NCBI RefSeq assembly: GCF_000708265.2
Contig: NZ_JCKI01000008.1
Location: forward strand, 487,592 to 551,591
DNA from: Pedobacter sp. R20-19
GTDB lineage: Bacteria; Bacteroidota; Bacteroidia; Sphingobacteriales; Sphingobacteriaceae
Length of the DNA: 64,000 nucleotides
Reading direction: 5' to 3'
In this document: positions 36,221 through 45,191 of the stretch, piece by piece
Position numbering within the stretch: position 1 is the first letter of the stretch
Layout of the letters: every line of letters starts with the position of its first letter
Program-made: the position numbers and the translations under genes
The notes under the pieces: model-generated
The model's input: the letters and a program-made list of their open reading frames with translations, nothing else
Told to the model about the DNA's origin: nothing
The model's database searches: none

Positions 36221-36328
36221 CCTGGGTGAGCGGTTTGGAGCCGTATCTTACATTATCTCTGTAAAGAGTTAGTTGTTGTTCTGCAGCACCCAGGTTTACT
36301 ATTTTACAAAGTTATGCAGAACGACAAC
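36221..36328 (+). promoter_or_regulatory. Structured mRNA leader that can occlude the start codon
   Basis: CCTGGGTG (36221-36228) pairs perfectly with CACCCAGG (36287-36294), enclosing small hairpins such as CTCT-GTAA-AGAG. In addition GTTGTTGTTCTGCA (36272-36285) pairs over 14 bp, with one G-U, with TGCAGAACGACAAC (36315-36328), which contains the last two bases of the ATG and the next codons. Two nested or competing folds around a start codon suggest translational control. The class is not recognised. Confidence 0.5.
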
Positions 36329-36802
36329 GGTAAAAAACAAATTAAACAGTTCCCAAATCAGGTTGTAGCTGTAAATGAATTTAGGAAATTTATCGAATCC
36401 TATTTTGAGATGAATAGTTTATCAGAAGTTAACAGAATGCTTATTGAAATGCTAAGCGCATCCACCGGACCTGACCCTCGATCGGGTAAACACACACCAA
36501 TTAATATTGCTAACGCACTTTATGATGTTAATAATATTATAAACCTGGTAACGCATACAAAACCTTTGGCTAATGAAAAAGCCTTTCAGCATTACGCCAA
36601 AAACATCAGTTATGAACTACAAGCAGTTGGTAATTTTGATATTGCACACCTCTCTGAATGGTTGTATTTTGGATTAAATGCTTATATCTTTCAGGATGAA
36701 GATTTTGAAGGGATTTCTTTAGCCTTTGCTAATGAAATTATTTCGGCTTATAAAAAGCTTTATGATTGGTTTAATGATGCCCATGAATGGATAAATTCTT
36801 AA
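36314..36802 (+). CDS. Unknown soluble protein with a structured leader
   Basis: A 162-residue protein, helical and soluble, with no signal peptide; the family is not recognised. Features include VVAVNEFRKFIESYFEMNSL, a polar STGPDPRSGKHTP turn, and an aromatic acidic tail LYDWFNDAHEWINS. The first codons are part of a 14-bp pairing with the leader (36272-36285). It is preceded by a plausible promoter at 36117-36147 and followed by a long hairpin, so it is a single-gene unit. No functional clue comes from neighbours. Confidence 0.75.
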   Translation: MQNDNGKKQIKQFPNQVVAVNEFRKFIESYFEMNSLSEVNRMLIEMLSASTGPDPRSGKHTPINIANALYDVNNIINLVTHTKPLANEKAFQHYAKNISYELQAVGNFDIAHLSEWLYFGLNAYIFQDEDFEGISLAFANEIISAYKKLYDWFNDAHEWINS

Positions 36803-36805
36803 TAA

Positions 36806-36842
36806 ATAAGCCTTATAGGTTTTAAAAATCTATAAGGCTTAT
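36806..36842. terminator. Bidirectional terminator hairpin
   Basis: Perfect 13-bp arms ATAAGCCTTATAG (36806-36818) and CTATAAGGCTTAT (36830-36842) around an 11-base AT loop lie between the convergent gene at 36314 and tatA. There is no strong T-run, so efficiency is uncertain. Confidence 0.65.
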
Positions 36843-36858
36843 AGATAATGGTAAAAAT

Positions 36859-37050
36859 TTATTTAGCGTTTTCATTAACCGGGGCTGGGATAGGTTCATC
36901 TTGCTGGCCCTGTTTAAATTCTTTAATTCCTTTTCCTAAGCCTTTCATCAGTTCAGGAATTTTCTTTCCGCCGAACAATAGTAATATGGCTACGCCAAGG
37001 ATAATCATTTCCGGGCCACCCAGTAATGCAGCGATAGTGAAATCTTTCAT
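36859..37050 (-). CDS. tatA: Twin-arginine translocase subunit TatA/TatE
   Basis: A 63-residue protein with one N-terminal membrane helix (PEMIILGVAILLLFGGKKIPEL) ending in the diagnostic FGGKKIPEL motif, then an amphipathic helix MKGLGKGIKEFKQG and a short polar tail. TatA multimers form the pathway for folded proteins across the inner membrane. tatC is not nearby, so the components are dispersed. It is a single-gene unit. Confidence 0.95.
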   Translation of the reverse strand: MKDFTIAALLGGPEMIILGVAILLLFGGKKIPELMKGLGKGIKEFKQGQQDEPIPAPVNENAK

Positions 37051-37261
37051 AGGTTCTATGTTTTAGTATTTTAATATACGCTAGAAATTCACTTTCGGTT
37101 TTTTAACCTGTAATTGTATTTTCGGGGTAAATATAATATTGATCATTTAAACCCCAATTTTTCGAGAACATAAGTTCTTTAAAAAAGAAGCGTTATAGCT
37201 ATAATCGGAATTTTGTATGTTTGATTGGAACACTAAACTTCATCCCAAAAACTAAGAAAAA

Positions 37262-37792
37262 ATGAACATCAGCAAAAACATTTTATTTACTACACTCATC
37301 GCATTATCAACATTAAGCATTTATTCATGCAAAACAAAAAAACTGGCAGCCAAACCAGCACCTGCACCAGTAGCTAAACCAGCTCCACCGGTAGAAGAGA
37401 AAAAACCAGCACCTGCCACAGAGAAAGAACCAGAAGCAGCGCCATCTGACAAACCTAATTTCAACTTAGATAACATCCAGTTCGAATTTAATTCCTTCGT
37501 ACTAAAAACTTCATCTTTTTCTATTTTAGACAAAGCAGTTGCAGAAATGAAAAAAGCGCCAAACACCCAGTTTATATTAAATGGCCATTCTTCTGCCGAA
37601 GGCTCTCCTGAGCATAACATGTCTCTTTCGATAGATCGTGCCAATGCCGTTAAATCATATTTTGTTAATGCAGGTTTAAATGCCGATCGTTTTACTATCG
37701 TTGGCCATGGCGAAAAAGAACCCATTAGCACCAATAATAACGAAGAAGGCAGAACTTTAAACAGAAGAACAGAAATCAGAATTAAAAATTAG
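37262..37792 (+). CDS. OmpA family peptidoglycan-associated lipoprotein
   Basis: A 176-residue protein: lipoprotein signal peptide with Cys in SIYSCKTKK, a Pro/Ala/Lys-rich linker of about 45 residues, then an OmpA C-terminal domain (NGHSSAEGSPEHNMSLSIDR, AVKSYFVNAGL, GHGEKEPI, RRTEIRI). It is Pal-like: an outer-membrane lipid anchor with a peptidoglycan-binding domain that ties the envelope together. No tol genes are adjacent. The start is the ATG at 37262. Confidence 0.9.
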   Translation: MNISKNILFTTLIALSTLSIYSCKTKKLAAKPAPAPVAKPAPPVEEKKPAPATEKEPEAAPSDKPNFNLDNIQFEFNSFVLKTSSFSILDKAVAEMKKAPNTQFILNGHSSAEGSPEHNMSLSIDRANAVKSYFVNAGLNADRFTIVGHGEKEPISTNNNEEGRTLNRRTEIRIKN

Positions 37793-37948
37793 TTTATTTA
37801 GCGCTTATTCTCTTCTAAAAATAATGTTAAACAGGCAATATGTTATGCGCCAAAACTGCATAACTATTGCTTGTTTTATTATCTTTTTATATATTCATTT
37901 CAAATACAAACATAAAGAGCTAAGAACTTTATCTGCTGGATAAAAAGT

Positions 37949-38332
37949 TTAGATTATTGTTTTCAAAAATTTAGTGGCATCAGCCTTTGCCATTTTCATA
38001 ATATCTTCCACCTTCCTTAATATTATTGCTAATTCATTTTGCGATAAACTTTGATGTTCAATCATTTTTAAAGGCCTTTCTAATAGCTTATTTAAACCCA
38101 TAACATAAATAGTAGAAAGCGCATAATGTGCAGTTGCTTTAAGCTTATCTATATGGCCCAGATTTAAATGATGCTTTAAATCTACTATATGTTCATTAAT
38201 AAGTATTAAAAATTTTTCAGTTATTTCCTTTTCAAACCTAATGTCACCCTGACTAATGTCTTTAAGAATAGTTAAATCTATCACAGTATATGACTTATTT
38301 AGTTTTGAATCAATAGATAAAGAATTAACCAT
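37949..38332 (-). CDS. HPt-like phosphotransfer protein (tentative)
   Basis: A 127-residue helical protein shaped like a stand-alone histidine phosphotransfer domain: DLTILKDISQGDIRFEKEIT, a helix ending HIVDLKHHLNLGHID, then KLKATAHYALSTIYVMGL, where His69 occupies the position of the phosphorylated His in AH-x-LK-x(2-4)-G motifs. The usual Lys after the His is absent, so activity is uncertain. It could relay phosphate between hybrid kinases and regulators encoded elsewhere. No kinase lies beside it. Confidence 0.55.
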   Translation of the reverse strand: MVNSLSIDSKLNKSYTVIDLTILKDISQGDIRFEKEITEKFLILINEHIVDLKHHLNLGHIDKLKATAHYALSTIYVMGLNKLLERPLKMIEHQSLSQNELAIILRKVEDIMKMAKADATKFLKTII

Positions 38333-38664
38333 CTGTTTACAAATTATGTTATGATTGCGGCCATTTCTACACGATTTACAGGTTTGGAAAGGGGAGAATT
38401 TAATCTAAAAATTCCTTAAACTCCCTCTATGTATTGATTAGGTAGTTCATTTTATTTTAGAATAAGCTAAGCTAAACATACTTTATCACGAATAATTAAT
38501 CATACATATAATGAATAAAATGAATAAATTTAATACTTTTTAAAAACCATGTTGTTCACAAATTCGTACATAAGCGCGTTCAATGATAATTATGCCCATC
38601 TGGCGCTTTTGGCTATAAATCAGTTGAATGAACAGTTAATTATGAATATAAACACACAAAACAA
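38333..38664. other. Intergenic region between HPt-like and M16-like genes
   Basis: An AT-rich divergent spacer. Apart from a short imperfect inverted pair around AGCGCG/TGGCGCT near 38573-38614 I see no gene, RNA or repeat. Confidence 0.4.
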
Positions 38665-39291
38665 ATGAACACTATCAAAAAAATTGCCCTTCTCTCTTTA
38701 ATTATCTTTTCTGCATTGGCCAGTAATGCACAAAATGGCATGCATGAGCCCATTAATTATTCGTTAAAAAATGGTATGAAAATTATCATATCAGAAAATG
38801 TAAAATCTCAAGGTGCTTTTTCTAGCTTTACCTTAAATACAAAAGCATTTCAAAATAAAAAAGATGGTATTGTAGAATTACTCAATGCTACTTTAAATGA
38901 AAGCGTTTCAAAAAATGATCAAATTTTATTTAAAGATAACAGCGGTAGGTTAGCGACTAATAATGCCCAGCTAGAAAAAGGATTAACAGAAATGGCTACC
39001 ATTATCCAACATACTGATATTAACCAAAAAACATTTGATAGCGGCAAAGCTGCGTTACTGGCAAGCTTGAAAAAACAAGATTACGATTATGATCAAACGG
39101 TAAATGAAAATTCCATAAATGCTATATCTCTTTCAGATTTAAACGCTTTTTATAACGAAATTTCACCTGAAAAAACATTTTTAACCATTGCTGGTAATGT
39201 TGAGATGGATACCGCAAAAGCAGCCGTAAAAAAAGCTTTTGGTAACTGGAAAAAGGCTGAAAAGCAAGAAACTGCTGCAATAGCGAAATAA
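38665..39291 (+). CDS. Short M16 peptidase-like protein lacking the catalytic motif
   Basis: A 208-residue exported protein with a signal peptide (cleavage near SNAQ). It begins like an M16 peptidase (YSLKNGMKIIISENVKSQGA) and ends like one (SLSDLNAFYNEISPEKTFLT, IAGNVEMDTAKAAVKKAFGN), but is about half the length of one M16 repeat unit. Where the HxxEH zinc motif should be it reads DGIVELLNATLNES. It therefore cannot be a zinc protease and is probably a non-catalytic relic or a partner or regulator of an active M16 protein. A terminator follows. Confidence 0.75.
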   Translation: MNTIKKIALLSLIIFSALASNAQNGMHEPINYSLKNGMKIIISENVKSQGAFSSFTLNTKAFQNKKDGIVELLNATLNESVSKNDQILFKDNSGRLATNNAQLEKGLTEMATIIQHTDINQKTFDSGKAALLASLKKQDYDYDQTVNENSINAISLSDLNAFYNEISPEKTFLTIAGNVEMDTAKAAVKKAFGNWKKAEKQETAAIAK

Positions 39292-39308
39292 TTTGATCAC
39301 TTCAAAAG

Positions 39309-39341
39309 AAGCTTCCTGGTTTAAATCAGGAAGCTTTTTTT
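39309..39341 (+). terminator. Rho-independent terminator after M16-like gene
   Basis: AAGCTTCCTG (39309-39318) pairs with CAGGAAGCTT (39327-39336), followed by a T-run. Confidence 0.9.
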
Positions 39342-39425
39342 ATGCTCAAAATGTTACATGATTTCATCCTGATCCAGTTTAAATTGATTAAACATTCAAT
39401 ATCTTAGCGCATCAATCATCTCACT

Positions 39426-40775
39426 ATGAAAAAGACTTACGCCATACTATTATTCTCCTTTTTAATCACTTCTATTCATGCGCAAACAATTGTTAGCCGC
39501 AATAAAGACATTGATGAAATGGTTAAATCTGTCAGTCAGGATTCACTGAAATCATATATTGCTAAAATGGTTTCTTTTGGTACCAGAAACACTTTGAGCG
39601 ATATTAAAAGTAAAACGAAAGGAATTGGAGCAGCAAGAAATTGGGTAGTAGGTAAGTTTAATCAATTTGCAAAACAAGGTGATGGCAGACTCACTGCATA
39701 TTTAGATACCATTACTTTTAAACCTGATGGAAAACGGGTAGACCAACCTACGCTATTGGGAAATGCAGTTGCTATACTAAAAGGAACCGATCCAAATGAT
39801 AAAAGGGTTTATGTGGTAAGCGGCCATTTGGATAGTCGTGTTACAGATGTAATGAACCGAACCAGTAATGCTCCCGGAGCAAATGATGATGGTAGCGGTG
39901 TGGCTGGTGTAATAGAGGCGGCAAGAATTATGAGCCAGTATAAGTTCCCTGCAACAATCATTTTTGTAGCCGTTAGCGGTGAAGAGCAGTCTTTATTAGG
40001 TTCTGGATTTATGGCTGATAAGGCTAAAAGAGAAGGTTGGAATGTAGATGCCATGCTAAATAATGATATGATTGGCAGCAACAATAGTAGTGAAACACAA
40101 ATTATAGACAATACCAGGCTACGTGTATTTAGCGAAGGCTTGCCTGCTTATGAACTGGATAAAAATGCGAAAAGCATCAGACAGTTTGGATTGGAAAATG
40201 ATGGCAAAAGCCGTCAGCTGGCCAGATACGTTAAAGAAGTTGGCGAGCGCTATGTAGATCAGCTGGAAGTTAAACTCATTTACAGAAATGACCGCTTTTT
40301 GAGAGGTGGCGATCATACTCCTTTTGTAGAGAATGGTTTCACTGCCGTAAGAATCACCGAAATGAATGAAAATTTCGACCATCAACATCAGGATTTAAGA
40401 ACTGAAAATGGTATTAAATATGGCGATTTACAAGAATTTATGGATTTTGAATACCTTAGAAAAAATACTGGTGTAAATATCGCAGTCTTGGCTAATTTAG
40501 CCAAAGCACCTTCAGCCCCCTTAGAAGTTAAAATAGATGTTAAAAACCTAAGCAATGCTTCACAATTATATTGGAAAGCACCAGTAAGTGGCAATTTAAA
40601 AGGTTATTATGTGCTCATGCGTGAAACCAGCAGCCCGGTTTGGGAAAAGAAATTCTTTACCTCTGCCACTAAAATAACACTACCCTACAGTAAAGATAAT
40701 TATTTATTTGCAGTACAAAGTGTTGGCAATGAAGATAATGAAAGTTTGCCAGTTGTTCCTGGCATTGGCCGTTAG
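39426..40775 (+). CDS. M28 family zinc aminopeptidase, exported
   Basis: A 449-residue secreted metallopeptidase. After a signal peptide (SIHAQT) it shows all M28 zinc ligands: His in VVSGHLDSR, Asp in GANDDGSGVAG, Glu-Glu in VSGEEQSLLGSGF, Asp in LNNDMIGS and His in GGDHTPF. It would release N-terminal amino acids from peptides in the periplasm or outside the cell. The C-terminal ~90 residues form an extra beta-rich (fibronectin-like) region. It is a single gene with its own upstream terminator separation. Confidence 0.9.
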   Translation: MKKTYAILLFSFLITSIHAQTIVSRNKDIDEMVKSVSQDSLKSYIAKMVSFGTRNTLSDIKSKTKGIGAARNWVVGKFNQFAKQGDGRLTAYLDTITFKPDGKRVDQPTLLGNAVAILKGTDPNDKRVYVVSGHLDSRVTDVMNRTSNAPGANDDGSGVAGVIEAARIMSQYKFPATIIFVAVSGEEQSLLGSGFMADKAKREGWNVDAMLNNDMIGSNNSSETQIIDNTRLRVFSEGLPAYELDKNAKSIRQFGLENDGKSRQLARYVKEVGERYVDQLEVKLIYRNDRFLRGGDHTPFVENGFTAVRITEMNENFDHQHQDLRTENGIKYGDLQEFMDFEYLRKNTGVNIAVLANLAKAPSAPLEVKIDVKNLSNASQLYWKAPVSGNLKGYYVLMRETSSPVWEKKFFTSATKITLPYSKDNYLFAVQSVGNEDNESLPVVPGIGR

Positions 40776-40820
40776 AATACCTTTAAGCATTAACTCAAAC
40801 TTTAACCTTAATTTTATGCC

Positions 40821-41294
40821 ATGAGATTTAAGCCTTTAGCATTTATATTGAGCATCCTGATTACTTTAAGTATTGGTGCCCTTGGTGGTTTTGCCACTGC
40901 CCAATCTGTTAAAACCTGGTATCCCTTATTAAATAAGCCTTCTTTTAATCCGCCAAACTGGCTCTTTGCTCCGGTTTGGACTAGCCTTTATATCCTAATT
41001 GGAATTGCAGCCTACCTGGTTTGGGTAAAACGTGATCAAGTTCAGCACTTTCCCAGAACGGTAGCTATATATTTCATTCAGCTTATTCTAAACCTGGCCT
41101 GGTCTTTTATTTTCTTTTACCTGCATGAAATTGGTTTCGCACTCGCAGAAATTATTGTGCTACTCATTGTTGTGATTCTGAATGCAGTGATGTTTTATAA
41201 AATTGATAAATGGGCAGGTTTACTATTTATCCCTTACATCCTTTGGGTAAGTTTTGCATCATTTTTAACTTATAACCTATTCATATTGAATTAA
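40821..41294 (+). CDS. tspO: TspO/MBR family membrane protein
   Basis: A 157-residue protein with five membrane helices and the TspO signatures: WYPLLNKPSFNPPNWLFAPV and the WSFIFFYLHEIGFAL segment. TspO binds porphyrins and other tetrapyrroles and is linked to stress and, in some bacteria, light or oxygen responses. It lies 45 bp after the M28 peptidase and 28 bp before the patatin-barrel gene on the same strand. The link to the phytochrome operon 20 kb away is speculative. Confidence 0.92.
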   Translation: MRFKPLAFILSILITLSIGALGGFATAQSVKTWYPLLNKPSFNPPNWLFAPVWTSLYILIGIAAYLVWVKRDQVQHFPRTVAIYFIQLILNLAWSFIFFYLHEIGFALAEIIVLLIVVILNAVMFYKIDKWAGLLFIPYILWVSFASFLTYNLFILN

Positions 41295-41322
41295 TTTTAA
41301 AAGAAAATCTTATTTTAGAAGA

Positions 41323-43641
41323 GTGGTAGCTTTTAAAAGAATTTTGCTGATACTCTTCGTTTTATGCTATACCCAATTGCATGCGCAAAAGGTGGGCCTT
41401 GTTTTTAGTGGTGGTGGCGCAAAAGGTTTAGCACATATTGGTACTTTAAAAGCCCTGGAAGAAAATCATATCCCCATAGATTATATTACCGGAACATCAA
41501 TGGGTGGCATTGTTGGTGCCATGTATGCCGCAGGCTATTCACCATTGGAAATTGAGAAAATAGCTTTAAGTGATGATTTTCAGAACTGGGTAAATGGTCG
41601 TTATACAAGTGATTATACCTACTATTTTCAAAAAAATGCACCAAATGCATCTATGCTTACAGCTAAGGTAGCGATAGATACAGGCTTCCATTTTAGTTTT
41701 CGCTCCAACCTGATTAATGATATTCCTTTAAACTTTGCCTTTCTTGAACTTTTTTCACAGGCATCGGCTGTATCTAAAGATGATTTTAATAAGCTTTTTA
41801 TCCCCTACCGCTGTATGGTGGCCGATGTACTTTCTCAAAAAAGCATTACCGTAAGCAAAGGAAGTTTAGCCGAAGCCGTTCGCGCCACAATGACGGTTCC
41901 TATTATTTACAGGCCCATTAAGTTGGATGGAAAATATGTTTTTGATGGTGGTTTGTATAATAATTTTCCGGCAGATGTAATGGAAAAAGAATTCAAGCCA
42001 GATTACATGATTGGTGCCAATGTATCATCCAAAACCTATAATGAATATCCTAAAAATACCGACGATCGATTAATGAACCGATTTTTGGTTTATATGTTTC
42101 TTTCCAAATCAGATTCTACCATCATAGGTAAAAATGGTGTTTACATTCAACCTGAACTTGCAGAATACACCGCTACTAATTTTGCTCCTGTTAAAGAGCT
42201 TATTAAAAGAGGGTATGATGCAACGATGGCAGATATGCCCCGAATAAAACAATTAATTAGCAGAAGAGTAAGTGATGAAGAACTGGCCCGTAAAAGAGCC
42301 GTATTTAATTCAAAGAAACCCGATTTTAAGTTCAGTAGCGTCTCAGTATCTGGTGTAAATAACCAGCAGAAAAAATATATCGAACGGCTGTTTAAGAGCG
42401 ATCAACTGACCTTCAATCTCCAAGATATCAAACGTGGATATTATAAATTAGTTGCCGATCAAACCTTTGAAACCGTTTACCCTAAAATATCCTACCAGGC
42501 GGCTACGGATAGTTACACTTTTGAGGTAGTGGCTCAACCCAAAAAGAGCTTTAAAATGGAATTGGGTGGCAACATCTCTACACGTCCCATTAGCAATGTT
42601 TTCCTGGGTGCCGAATACAATTACCTAAACCGAAAAGCTTATACCTTTGGAACAAGTTTCTACTCCGGACGCTTTTATGAGTCGGTACAATTAAATGGCC
42701 GGATAGATTATCCTACGAAATTGCCGTTATTTCTGGCGGCAGAAATGACTTATAACCACTGGAACTTTTACAATACCAGCCAGATTTTTATCGAAAATCC
42801 ACGCCCCATTTATATCGAACAATCTGACCGCAAGATTGATCTGATGATGGGTGTTCCTTTAAATTATAATACTAAAATTGTACTGCATTCTACCTTTATT
42901 AATAACAACGATCGGTACAGCCCGAATAATACTTTTGCTGTGGGCGATTTACTCGATCAAACCATTTTTAATGGCTTCAGGGGCTCACTTAATTTGGAGA
43001 AAAACTCTCTAAACAGAAAACAATATGCCACCAACGGACAAAACTTTTCTTTAAGCTTTAATTACACCACCGGCAGAGAGAACTATACGCCTGGTAATAT
43101 TTTCCGCAATACACTAGGTTATGTTAAATCACCGGAAGTGAGCCGATTGCATCATTGGGCGAGTATTAAGATCACACAGGAGAACTATTTTCTGCACCTG
43201 AAAAAATATACACTGGGTTACATTGTAGAAGGTGTTATTTCAAATCAACCCTTGTTTAACAATTATTATTCAACTTTATTGGTCTCTCCTGCTTTCTACC
43301 CACTGCAGGATAGCCGTTCACTTTTTCTGGATAGATTCAGGGCTACCACTTATGCCGCCGGTGGGATTAAAAATATTTACAGCCTAAAAAAGAATATTGA
43401 TTTGAGAGCTGAAGCCTATTTATTTTTACCACATAAAGAATTTGAACGCGTTGGCTTACAAGATGTTGATTATGCAAAGGCCATTACAAAAATTCGCTAT
43501 TCTGCAACAGCTGGGGTAGTTTATCATACGCCACTTGGCCCGGTAAGCTTAAGTTATAATTTATATAATGATGCAGTTAAAAGAAATGGTGTATTATTGC
43601 ATATCGGTTATTTAATTTACAATAAACGTTCTATCGAATGA
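41323..43641 (+). CDS. Patatin-like phospholipase with outer-membrane barrel (type Vd-like)
   Basis: A 772-residue exported protein starting with GTG. After a signal peptide (LHAQKV) comes a patatin domain: oxyanion GGGAKGLAHIG, nucleophile GTSMGG and the dyad Asp in FDGGLYNN. Then one POTRA-like segment (FKFSSVSVSGVNNQQKKYIE) and a C-terminal Omp85/BamA-type beta-barrel (~residues 420-772). That order matches PlpD-type (type Vd) autotransported lipases, although Bacteroidota homologues may keep the patatin domain in the periplasm. The next gene overlaps its end by 4 bp. Confidence 0.9.
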   Translation: MVAFKRILLILFVLCYTQLHAQKVGLVFSGGGAKGLAHIGTLKALEENHIPIDYITGTSMGGIVGAMYAAGYSPLEIEKIALSDDFQNWVNGRYTSDYTYYFQKNAPNASMLTAKVAIDTGFHFSFRSNLINDIPLNFAFLELFSQASAVSKDDFNKLFIPYRCMVADVLSQKSITVSKGSLAEAVRATMTVPIIYRPIKLDGKYVFDGGLYNNFPADVMEKEFKPDYMIGANVSSKTYNEYPKNTDDRLMNRFLVYMFLSKSDSTIIGKNGVYIQPELAEYTATNFAPVKELIKRGYDATMADMPRIKQLISRRVSDEELARKRAVFNSKKPDFKFSSVSVSGVNNQQKKYIERLFKSDQLTFNLQDIKRGYYKLVADQTFETVYPKISYQAATDSYTFEVVAQPKKSFKMELGGNISTRPISNVFLGAEYNYLNRKAYTFGTSFYSGRFYESVQLNGRIDYPTKLPLFLAAEMTYNHWNFYNTSQIFIENPRPIYIEQSDRKIDLMMGVPLNYNTKIVLHSTFINNNDRYSPNNTFAVGDLLDQTIFNGFRGSLNLEKNSLNRKQYATNGQNFSLSFNYTTGRENYTPGNIFRNTLGYVKSPEVSRLHHWASIKITQENYFLHLKKYTLGYIVEGVISNQPLFNNYYSTLLVSPAFYPLQDSRSLFLDRFRATTYAAGGIKNIYSLKKNIDLRAEAYLFLPHKEFERVGLQDVDYAKAITKIRYSATAGVVYHTPLGPVSLSYNLYNDAVKRNGVLLHIGYLIYNKRSIE

Positions 43642-44168
43642 AACAATTTATCTTATTTTGCTCGCTCTGTTTAGTTGCTTTGATCAGCTCTGCACAAACC
43701 GCAACCATTAACAATTTCCTGGTGAAGGAAAATTTAATAAAAAACAATAAGCTTGCCATAATAGCTGCCGATTCGCTTAACGTTCCGAATGAGAACATTA
43801 ATGGAACCTATACCTTTAGCGTAAGTGGTTTTACCCAAATTCTTAAATTTAATGATGGCATTGCGGTATTGCCACTGCCTATAGATAAATCTACTTTTGT
43901 TTACATTAAACACCAAAACGATTTTGGTACGCATAGCAAACTCGTATATGTATACAAAAAAGATAATGACCTGAATCCATATACCATCAATAGTTTATGG
44001 CTATTCATTATTCCGATAGCACTCGTAATTATTGCCTTTGCTTTTAGAAAACTCATCATTTTTGTGGTGATTGCATTTCTGGTTTTTGTGTATTTCAATC
44101 ACAGTTCAGGTTTAAATATCTCTACATTCTTTGAAAGCATATTTGATGGATTAAAAAATCTGGTGTGA
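43638..44168 (+). CDS. Unknown exported/membrane protein coupled to the patatin-barrel gene
   Basis: A 176-residue protein with a signal peptide (LISSAQTA), a beta-rich region of about 90 residues (GTYTFSVSGFTQILKF) and two closely spaced hydrophobic helices near residues 118-154. The family is not recognised. It overlaps the patatin-barrel gene by ATGA (4 bp), the classic arrangement for translational coupling, so it may assist that protein's function or assembly. No homologous function can be named. Confidence 0.75.
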   Translation: MKQFILFCSLCLVALISSAQTATINNFLVKENLIKNNKLAIIAADSLNVPNENINGTYTFSVSGFTQILKFNDGIAVLPLPIDKSTFVYIKHQNDFGTHSKLVYVYKKDNDLNPYTINSLWLFIIPIALVIIAFAFRKLIIFVVIAFLVFVYFNHSSGLNISTFFESIFDGLKNLV

Positions 44169-44273
44169 AATTAAATTTAAGTATTTTCTAACTTGTACAG
44201 TTTTTGACAACTTTACTTTAAGGCTGCCATTAAAAGTTGTTAAGCGTACATATATCAACACAATTTATTAAAT

Positions 44274-45191
44274 ATGCGTATAGCGGTTATTGATATGGGC
44301 ACCAATACCTTTCACCTGCTGATTGCAGAAATCAGCGATCATAGTTTTAAGGTGCTTTATAAAACCAATGTTCCGGTTAAATTGGGCGAAGGCCGTATCA
44401 ATGACAACATCATTATTCCAGAGGCCTTTGACAGGGGAATTAACTGTCTTAAAAACTTTAAGGAAACCATCCTAAATTTCTACGTAGAAAAAGTAAAAGC
44501 CATGGCTACATCAGCAGTTCGTAGCGCTGGCAATGGAAAAGATTTTGTTCATTCCGTAAAAGAACAGGTTGGAATAGAGATAGACATTTTATCCGGTGAT
44601 GAAGAAGCTTTGTTAATTTATAAAGGCGTAAAATTAAGCGGTGCGATAAATGATTTATCCTTAATTATGGATATTGGTGGCGGTAGTGTGGAGTTCATCT
44701 TATGTGATACAGAAAAATTAATTTGGAAGAAAAGCTATAATATTGGTGCCGCCCGCTTGATGCAAAAGTTTTTTAAGTCTGATCCTATTTCTGATGAAGA
44801 TAAAAATAACATCCTCACTCACATACAACATGAATTAACTGATCTGTTCGAAATCTGCAAGCAGTACCAACCTAAAACACTAATCGGATCAGCGGGTGCT
44901 TTTGAAACCTTTGCCGAGCTGATGAGCAGCGCTAAAAAATCCGTTATTAATTTAGATACCCTCAAATCTTATCAGTTCGATTTTGATGAATATATTAACC
45001 TCTCTATTAAGTTGATTAACTCTACGCATCAACAGCGGGTAGAAATGCCGGGTATCATTCCGTTACGTGTAGATTTAATTGTGATCGCCACATTAATCAC
45101 CAATTATGTTCTGGGCAGACTTAAAATTAACCAGCTTAAACTATCTACTTACGATTTGAAATTTGGGATTCTTGCAATAGCATTTATTTAA
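44274..45191 (+). CDS. Ppx/GppA family phosphatase (exopolyphosphatase-like)
   Basis: A 305-residue actin-fold phosphatase: phosphate 1 motif AVIDMGTNTFHLLIAEI, catalytic region SAVRSAGNG, phosphate 2 LIMDIGGGSVEFI and adenosine-side GSAGAFET. It corresponds to the short, catalytic-core-only Ppx form common in Bacteroidota. It would degrade polyphosphate or hydrolyse pppGpp; which cannot be decided. The 3' end overlaps that of the convergent gene by 8 bp. Confidence 0.9.
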   Translation: MRIAVIDMGTNTFHLLIAEISDHSFKVLYKTNVPVKLGEGRINDNIIIPEAFDRGINCLKNFKETILNFYVEKVKAMATSAVRSAGNGKDFVHSVKEQVGIEIDILSGDEEALLIYKGVKLSGAINDLSLIMDIGGGSVEFILCDTEKLIWKKSYNIGAARLMQKFFKSDPISDEDKNNILTHIQHELTDLFEICKQYQPKTLIGSAGAFETFAELMSSAKKSVINLDTLKSYQFDFDEYINLSIKLINSTHQQRVEMPGIIPLRVDLIVIATLITNYVLGRLKINQLKLSTYDLKFGILAIAFI

